52,770 nt of DNA, taken from Chloroflexota bacterium (GTDB lineage Bacteria > Chloroflexota > Dehalococcoidia > UBA2979). The DNA lies in the NCBI GenBank assembly GCA_009837285.1, contig VXTU01000037.1, positions 1 to 52,770 on the forward strand, read 5' to 3'. The notes beneath the pieces are model-generated. The model was not told the DNA's origin and did no database searches. It saw only the letters and a program-made list of their open reading frames with translations. Positions 46,936-52,770 of the stretch are shown here, piece by piece; positions within the stretch are counted from its first letter, which is position 1, and the number at the start of each line of letters is the position of its first letter. The position numbers and the translations under genes are program-made.

Positions 46936-47838
46936 CTAGCGCGAGCCTCGCAGGCGCGGGTCGAGCACGTCGCGGACCACGTCGCCGAGCAAGTTGAAGC
47001 TCAGCACCGTGACTGCGATGGCGAGGCCGGGGAACAGCGCCAGCCACGGCGATGTCTCGATCGACTCACGGCCACGGCTCAGCATCAGGCCCCACGAGGC
47101 GTCGGGCGGCTGTGTCGCCAGGCCGAGGAAGCTCAGCGCGCCCTCGATGAGGATGGCCGAGCCGAACCCCGCCGAGACGAGGATGAGGATCGGCGCCACC
47201 ACGTTCGGGAGGATGTGCTGCATCATCACCCGCAGCGGGCTCGCGCCGATCGACCGGGCGGCCTCGATGTAGGTGTTCTCCTTCACCGATAAGACCGCGC
47301 CTCGAATCACACGCGAGTTGTTCACCGCGACGATGAGCGCGATGGCGAGCACCCCGTTCGTCGTCGACGGGCCGATGACGCTGACGATGGCCATCGCCAG
47401 CAGGATCGCGGGGAACGACTGGATGGCGTCCACGACACGCTGGATGACGAGGTCGATCCAGCCGCCGGCGAAGCCGGAGAACAGGCCAATGACCGCGCCG
47501 GCGAGCGTGCCGAACCCGACAGTGAGGAACCCGACGTACAGCGAGATACGCGCGCCGTACATGATGCGCGTCAGGATGTCACGTCCGATGCCGTCCGAGC
47601 CGAGCCAGTGTCCCGCCTCGCCTGGCGCCACGAACTTGTCGCGGGAAATCGCCTGCGGGTCGAAGGGCGAGACGTAGGGGGCCGACAGCGCGACGGCGAT
47701 CAGGATCAGGATCACCACGCCGGAGCCGGCGCCCACGGGGCTCTTGACGATCTTGATCGTTGCGTCTACCGCCGGATGACGCTGCCTTGCGGCAAGGTCT
47801 GAGAAGGTAGTGTCTTCAACTCGTGCCGCTGAAGCCAT
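46936..47838 (-). CDS. ABC transporter permease, DppC/OppC type
   Basis: HWLGSDGIGRDILTRIMYGARISLYVGF, EAARSIGASPLRVMMQHILPNV, LLGDVVRDVLDPRLRGS. Confidence 0.94.
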   Translation of the reverse strand: MASAARVEDTTFSDLAARQRHPAVDATIKIVKSPVGAGSGVVILILIAVALSAPYVSPFDPQAISRDKFVAPGEAGHWLGSDGIGRDILTRIMYGARISLYVGFLTVGFGTLAGAVIGLFSGFAGGWIDLVIQRVVDAIQSFPAILLAMAIVSVIGPSTTNGVLAIALIVAVNNSRVIRGAVLSVKENTYIEAARSIGASPLRVMMQHILPNVVAPILILVSAGFGSAILIEGALSFLGLATQPPDASWGLMLSRGRESIETSPWLALFPGLAIAVTVLSFNLLGDVVRDVLDPRLRGSR

Positions 47839-47877
47839 CTCTCACTCCGCTCTCTCTGCGCTGGTTCCGCGCCGTGC

Positions 47878-48828
47878 CTAGGAGTACCGGATCCGCGGGT
47901 CGATGATCGCGTACGACAGGTCGACCAGCAGGTTCGAGGTGATGAAGAGGATCGCGGTGAAGAACACCACGCCCTGCACCACCGGGTAGTCGCGCACCTG
48001 GATTGCCTCGAAGCCCAGCGTCCCCACGCCCGGCAGCGAGAACACCACCTCGATGATGACGAGACCACCGAGCAGGAACGTCAGCTGGCTGCCGATGATG
48101 GTGATCACCGGGATGAGCGCGTTCCGCAGCGCGTGCTTGAAGATGACGATGCGCTCGACCAGGCCCTTGGCGCGGGCGGTGCGCACGTAGTCCTGCCGCA
48201 GCACCTCGAGCATTGCCGACCGCGTCATGCGCGCGGTGATGGCGCTCAGGCGGTAGCCCACGATGAGGGCGGGGAAGACGAAGGCCTGCATGTTCGCCCA
48301 GGGGTCCTCCCAGGGCGGCGTGTAGCCGAAGTCTGGTAACCATCCCACCCAGACCGACAGCACGTATAGCAGCATGGTCGCCAGGAAGAAGTCCGGGACG
48401 GACAGGCCGGTGATGGAGAACAGCCTGGCGACGTAATCCATCCAGCTGTCCTGTTTAACGGCGGATACGATGCCTAAGGGAATGGCCGTACAGATAGCCA
48501 CGACCATCGACATGATCGCGAGCTGGATCGAGACTCGCGAGCGCGTCGCCAGCGTCTCCAGCACGTCGCGGCCGGTCCACAGCGAGACGCCGAGGTCACC
48601 CTGGAACACGCCCGTGACCCAGTCGACGTACTGCTCCGGGAAGCTCTTGTCGAGCCCCAGCTCGGCGCGCATCTCGTCGACGTCCTCCTGGGTGAGGTAG
48701 CCCGACTCCGAGAGCCGCGCCATGACGACATCGCCAGGCTGCAGTCGCAGCAGGCCCGCGATGAGCACGGTCACGATGGCCAGCGAGGGCATCGCGACCA
48801 CGATCCGGCGAATGATGTATCGACCCAT
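47878..48828 (-). CDS. ABC transporter permease, DppB type (copy 1)
   Basis: MGRYIIRRIVVAMPSLAIVTVLIAGLLRLQPGD, RTARAKGLVERIVIFKHALRNALIPVIT, LLVDLSYAIIDPRIRYS. Confidence 0.95.
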   Translation of the reverse strand: MGRYIIRRIVVAMPSLAIVTVLIAGLLRLQPGDVVMARLSESGYLTQEDVDEMRAELGLDKSFPEQYVDWVTGVFQGDLGVSLWTGRDVLETLATRSRVSIQLAIMSMVVAICTAIPLGIVSAVKQDSWMDYVARLFSITGLSVPDFFLATMLLYVLSVWVGWLPDFGYTPPWEDPWANMQAFVFPALIVGYRLSAITARMTRSAMLEVLRQDYVRTARAKGLVERIVIFKHALRNALIPVITIIGSQLTFLLGGLVIIEVVFSLPGVGTLGFEAIQVRDYPVVQGVVFFTAILFITSNLLVDLSYAIIDPRIRYS

Positions 48829-48906
48829 AGGTCAGGCCCTTCCCCCAGTGCCCGCCGTGAGGCGGCCGGGCACCATCATAGGCGAGGCTGAATCATAGTG
48901 TGCAAC

Positions 48907-49012
48907 CCGGCCTCGCGTCTCCCCTCGTGTCCCTCGTTGCGTCTCGGATCCGGGGATCCAGCGCCGTGGACGCCACGTCCACCACCAGATTCGCGCCCAT
49001 GGCCTTCGCCGC
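48907..49012 (-). pseudogene. 3'-end relic of a third DppB-type permease
   Basis: Reverse strand reads TGAAKAMGANLVVDVASTALDPRIRDATRDTRGD, compare TANLLVDLSYAVIDPRIRYS in the flanking copies. Confidence 0.6.
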
Positions 49013-49111
49013 GCCTGTTACAGGAGGTACGCGCCGGGCGGCGTGCGGGATCCTCGACGTGCTGGTGGCGGCGCGCGCCCGCCCTCCCGCCGGCGCACGC
49101 CTCGCGCCTCC

Positions 49112-50062
49112 CTACGAGTAGCGGATCCGCGGGTCGATCACCGCGTACGAGAGGTCGACCAGCAGGTTCGCGGTGACGAACAGCAGGGCGGTGAACAGCA
49201 CCACTCCCTGCACCATCGGGTAGTCGCGCACCTGGATCGCCTCGAACCCCAGCGTCCCCACGCCCGGCAGCGAGAACACCACCTCGATGATCACGAGGCC
49301 GCCGAGCAGGAACGTGAGCTGGCTGCCCATGATCGTGACCACGGGGATGAGCCCGTTCCGCAGCGCGTGCTTGGTGATGATGATGTGCTCAACGAGCCCC
49401 TTGGACCGGGCGGTACGGACGTAGTCCTGCCGCAGCACCTCGAGCATCGCCGACCGCGTCATGCGCGCGCTGATGGCGCTGAAGCGGTAGCCGACGATGA
49501 GCGAGGGGAAGATGAAGGCCAGGAAGTTCGACCACGGGTCTTCCCACGGCGGGATGTAGCCGAACGCCGGCAGCCAGCCGATCCACACCGACAGGACGTA
49601 CAGCAACATGGTTGCGAGGAAGAAGTCCGGCACGGACAGCCCCGTAATGGAGAACATCCTGGCCGCGTAGTCCATCCAGGTGTTCTGTTTCACCGCCGAG
49701 AGAATGCCGAGCGGAATCGCCGCCGCGATCGCGACCGTCATCGCCATGATCGCCAGCTGCACGGAGACGCGTGAGCGTGTCGCGAGCGTCTCCAGCACGT
49801 CGCGGCCGGACCACAGTGACTCTCCCAGGTCGCCGCGCAGCACGCCGCCCATCCACTCGACGTACTGGACGGGGAAGCTGCGGTGCAGGCCGAGCTTCTC
49901 CTGCATCACCTTGATGTCCTTCTCGGTGACATGACCGGAGTCCGCGAGTCGGGCCATGACGACGTCGCCGGGCTGCAGGCGCGCCAGGCCGGCGATGAGG
50001 ATGGTCACGATAACCAGCGACGGTATCGCGATCAGCAGCCTGCGAATGATGTACGAACCCAT
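49112..50062 (-). CDS. ABC transporter permease, DppB type (copy 2)
   Basis: MGSYIIRRLLIAIPSLVIVTILIAGLARLQPGDVVMARL...; same 316-aa length as copy 1 and closely similar throughout. Confidence 0.95.
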   Translation of the reverse strand: MGSYIIRRLLIAIPSLVIVTILIAGLARLQPGDVVMARLADSGHVTEKDIKVMQEKLGLHRSFPVQYVEWMGGVLRGDLGESLWSGRDVLETLATRSRVSVQLAIMAMTVAIAAAIPLGILSAVKQNTWMDYAARMFSITGLSVPDFFLATMLLYVLSVWIGWLPAFGYIPPWEDPWSNFLAFIFPSLIVGYRFSAISARMTRSAMLEVLRQDYVRTARSKGLVEHIIITKHALRNGLIPVVTIMGSQLTFLLGGLVIIEVVFSLPGVGTLGFEAIQVRDYPMVQGVVLFTALLFVTANLLVDLSYAVIDPRIRYS

Positions 50063-50295
50063 GGTGAGGCCCCCATCCCGGACGCCTGCGGGATTGGCGC
50101 GGCGCCCACGGCCGACGCCTTCCGGCGGTGCGTCCGTGCTCCCGGCGGGACCCTCTGGCCCCGCCGTCCCCCCGAGCCGTTCGCGAGGGGAAAACGGGGA
50201 CTCTAGCGATCCGGCAGGATTTGTCAAGCACGACGAGCCCGCGAATCCGTTGCAGCGCAACGAGAAACGGGCACCGAGGCTGTCCGAGGGTCGAG

Positions 50296-51855
50296 CTAGC
50301 GGGGCCAGGTGTGGTCGGTGAACGCCCACTCGATGAGCGTGGCGGCCGCGCTGGAGCGGTCGGGGGCGTTGAGCAGCACCGCGATCACGCGCCGGCCGTC
50401 GCGTGTCGCGGAGGCGACCAGCGTCTTTCCCGCCTCCTCGGTGAAGCCCGTCTTCACGCCGTCCGCGTCGTCGTAGCTCGACAGGAAATGGTTCAGCGTG
50501 CGCATGAGGATGACCACGGATCCCGATGTAGTCCACGAGTGCTCGCCTGCGATCGCCTCGAACGTCGGGAGCGTCATCGCGTAGCGCGCGAGCAGGGCCA
50601 GGTCGTAGGCGGTGCTGAACTGTGCGGCGTCGTGCAGGCCGTGCGGATTCACGAAGTGGGTGTCGGCCAGACCGAGCCGATCGACGAACGCATTCATCGA
50701 GGACACGAACGCCTCGTCGGACCCCGCGACGTGGCGGGCGATCGTCAGCGCGGCGTCGTTGCCCGACCACAGCATCAGCCCGTACAGCAGGTCGCGCACG
50801 GTGAAGCAGTCACCGGCAGCCAGGCCCATCAGGCTGCTGTCCGCGTCCAGCATCCCGTAGTCGCCATCCGCGCTGACCCAGGCATCGAGGTCGCTCCCCT
50901 CGATGGCGAGCAGCGCGGTGGCGATCTTGGTCAGGCTGGCTGGTGGGAGCCGGGTGCGCGCGTTGTGCTCGTGGAGCACCTTGCCGGACGCAGCATCGAC
51001 GACGATCACCGCGGCGGCCTCGACCTCCGGCGCGGGCCCGCCGGAGTGCCTTGGTGCGTTCGCGGTGGTGACGGGGAGCGCGATGCTCCCTGTGGCGGGA
51101 CCGGTCCCCGGGGGCTCTGCGATGACGAACAGCGCCGTGGGCGAGGGGATCCGCCCGCCCGGGAAGTGCTCGTACCAGCGCTGGTTGACGAAGCGCGGCG
51201 CGCCCACGATGTACGAGGTCCAGCGACCCGCGTCGTTGAGCACCCACACGGAGCGGAGCGTGACGCCGCGCAGTGCGGCCTGGTGCACGATCCCGGCGGT
51301 GGTGCCGCCGCCCCACACGACGAGCGCGGAGCCGCCCTGCGTGGGCAGGTCGCCGAACAGCCCCGGCGGCGTGCCTCGCGTGTCGCACACCGGATCGGGG
51401 TCGGTGGCGACGGGCTCGACCGGCTCAACCGGTGCGATGGGCTCGGGATCCTCTGGCGCGGTCGGCACGAGGTACATGTCGGCCGCCCAGCCGACCGCCG
51501 AATTGGACCGGACTTGTTGCCATGTGTAGCCGTCGGCCTCGACGCTGCCCTCCAGCACGGTGACCGTCGACCCGTCCTCGGCGCACGCGACCTGGGTGGC
51601 CCCAAGGCCGGGAGCGACGCGGATGCGCAAGCAGTCACCGTCGGCGTCGACGACCGCGGTGGCGCCCGGTACGAGCTGGGCGGGGATCGGCGTCTCGAGG
51701 CCCACGAGCGGCGCCGGGGTGGCGCGCGCGTCAACGCGCGCCTCGCCGGTGGCGAGCGCTCCGAGGACGAGCGCGATCAGTGCGAGCAGGAGGACGGGGC
51801 GACGCACGCCGGAGCGACTCCAACGACTAACCCCGCTCCATCGAGGATACAGCAT
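50296..51855 (-). CDS. D-alanyl-D-alanine carboxypeptidase (PBP, S11) with N-terminal SH3-like region
   Basis: PPASLTKIA (SxxK), LMLWSGNDAA (SxN), ADGVKTGFT (KTG); start MLYPRW at 51855. Confidence 0.9.
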   Translation of the reverse strand: MLYPRWSGVSRWSRSGVRRPVLLLALIALVLGALATGEARVDARATPAPLVGLETPIPAQLVPGATAVVDADGDCLRIRVAPGLGATQVACAEDGSTVTVLEGSVEADGYTWQQVRSNSAVGWAADMYLVPTAPEDPEPIAPVEPVEPVATDPDPVCDTRGTPPGLFGDLPTQGGSALVVWGGGTTAGIVHQAALRGVTLRSVWVLNDAGRWTSYIVGAPRFVNQRWYEHFPGGRIPSPTALFVIAEPPGTGPATGSIALPVTTANAPRHSGGPAPEVEAAAVIVVDAASGKVLHEHNARTRLPPASLTKIATALLAIEGSDLDAWVSADGDYGMLDADSSLMGLAAGDCFTVRDLLYGLMLWSGNDAALTIARHVAGSDEAFVSSMNAFVDRLGLADTHFVNPHGLHDAAQFSTAYDLALLARYAMTLPTFEAIAGEHSWTTSGSVVILMRTLNHFLSSYDDADGVKTGFTEEAGKTLVASATRDGRRVIAVLLNAPDRSSAAATLIEWAFTDHTWPR

Positions 51856-51925
51856 CGCCTCGGCTCGGTCGGCGCGAGACGCCCGCGACGTTGCGGAACG
51901 AGCGCCGATCGGGTACCTGAAGGCC

Positions 51926-52654
51926 ATGCTCGAATGGATCGGCGACGCCATCGACGACGGTGAGGTGATGGAACGGCGCTTCGACGTCGTGCGCGACGGC
52001 GACCGCGTGCCCGGCGTGCTGTGGACGCCCGCCACGGCGACGGGCCCGACGCCGCTGGTGCTCCTCGGTCACGGTGGCGCGGGTCACAAGCGCGACGACA
52101 GCCGCCTGGACTACGCCCATAGCTACGTGGCGAGCGGCCTCGCGGCCGCTGCCATCGACGGGCCGTTCCACGGCGACCGCGCGCCGGCTGAGCCCGGCGA
52201 CCGCCCGTACGACGAGGCGCTGGTCGACTCGATGGTCGCCGACTGGCGAGCAACCCTCGACGCGCTGACGGGGCTCGAAGAGATCGACGGCGACCGCGTC
52301 GGCTACGGCGGCGTCTCGATGGGGACGATGTTCGGCCTGCCGTTCCTGGTCGCCGACGGCCGGGTCGGCGTAGCCGTGCTTGGCCTGTGCGGGCTGCGCG
52401 GCGACGGCGAGGTGGACGGCGGCCTGTACGGCCGGATCGCCGCGGACGCACCTCGCCTCGAGTGCCCCGTGCTGTTCGTGATGCAGTGGGACGACGAGCT
52501 GTTCGAGCGCGACTCGGTGCTCGCGCTGTACGACGCGCTCGGCTCAGCCGACAAGCGGCTCGTCGCCAACCCTGGCGGCCACGCCGAGACGCCACCCCAC
52601 GTGCGCCTGACCACCCACGCCTTCCTCGTCGACGCACTCACCGCAGCCGAGTGA
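51926..52654 (+). CDS. Alpha/beta hydrolase (dienelactone-hydrolase-like)
   Basis: PLVLLGHGGAGHKRD, VGYGGVSMGTMFGLPFL nucleophile elbow (GVSMG), GGHAETPPHV. Confidence 0.85.
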   Translation: MLEWIGDAIDDGEVMERRFDVVRDGDRVPGVLWTPATATGPTPLVLLGHGGAGHKRDDSRLDYAHSYVASGLAAAAIDGPFHGDRAPAEPGDRPYDEALVDSMVADWRATLDALTGLEEIDGDRVGYGGVSMGTMFGLPFLVADGRVGVAVLGLCGLRGDGEVDGGLYGRIAADAPRLECPVLFVMQWDDELFERDSVLALYDALGSADKRLVANPGGHAETPPHVRLTTHAFLVDALTAAE

Positions 52655-52675
52655 CGGGGGTCTGCGGGAGGCCTC

Positions 52676-52770
52676 CGGACCCTCACCCCAGCCCTCTCCC
52701 GCGGTGCGGGAGAGGGAGCCTGACTCCGATCCCCTCTCCCCCCGGCGGGGGGAGAGGGTGAGGGTGAGGG
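52676..52770. repeat. Two dispersed GC-rich palindromic repeats at the window end
   Basis: CGGACCCTCACCCCAGCCCTCTCCCGC-GGT-GCGGGAGAGGGAGCC then CCCCTCTCCCCCCGGCGGGGGGAGAGGGTGAGGGTGAGGG. Confidence 0.88.

Noticed and set aside
1-52770. CRISPR arrays, tRNA or rRNA genes, integrases or transposases
   Set aside because: None seen: no regularly spaced repeats, no convincing T-loop/cloverleaf pattern, and no recombinase motifs in the ORF track.

Overview
High-GC bacterial window, possibly a whole contig because both ends fall in the same palindromic GC-rich repeat. Lineage is probably Chloroflexota-like; this is a low-confidence inference from gene content. From left to right it contains: a ribDE-BA-H riboflavin operon; a lower-GC DUF2971 islet flanked by 32-bp near-identical direct repeats; fba, lepB, pyrE and ctaG-like genes; a CaiB/BaiF CoA-transferase pair; a two-component system; an LRR protein; a sulfur-assimilation locus (DUF4202 / sulfite reductase / APS reductase) with a nested palindromic operator; a DUF72 gene interrupted by an in-frame TAG; M14-like, M20, CnoX-like and F420-type LLM genes; mazEF; a large acyl-CoA catabolic cluster at 31-47 kb (enoyl-CoA hydratase, thiolase + DUF35, two acyl-CoA dehydrogenases, SDR and many CaiB/BaiF CoA-transferases, two of them ~825-aa tandem-domain fusions); a Fic gene with an in-frame TAG near its 5' end and repeated AT-rich motifs around it; duplicated DppB-type permeases with a relic of a third copy between them; a D-Ala-D-Ala carboxypeptidase; and an alpha/beta hydrolase. 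The most interesting points are: (1) nine CaiB/BaiF domains in seven ORFs, with fusions ordered B-A while the split operons are ordered A-B; (2) two conserved genes broken by TAG; (3) recurrent TTATTATCGAT-like motifs around fic; (4) the DUF2971 islet with flanking repeats; (5) the third dppB relic. All family calls come from reading motifs in the translations; no database search was run.
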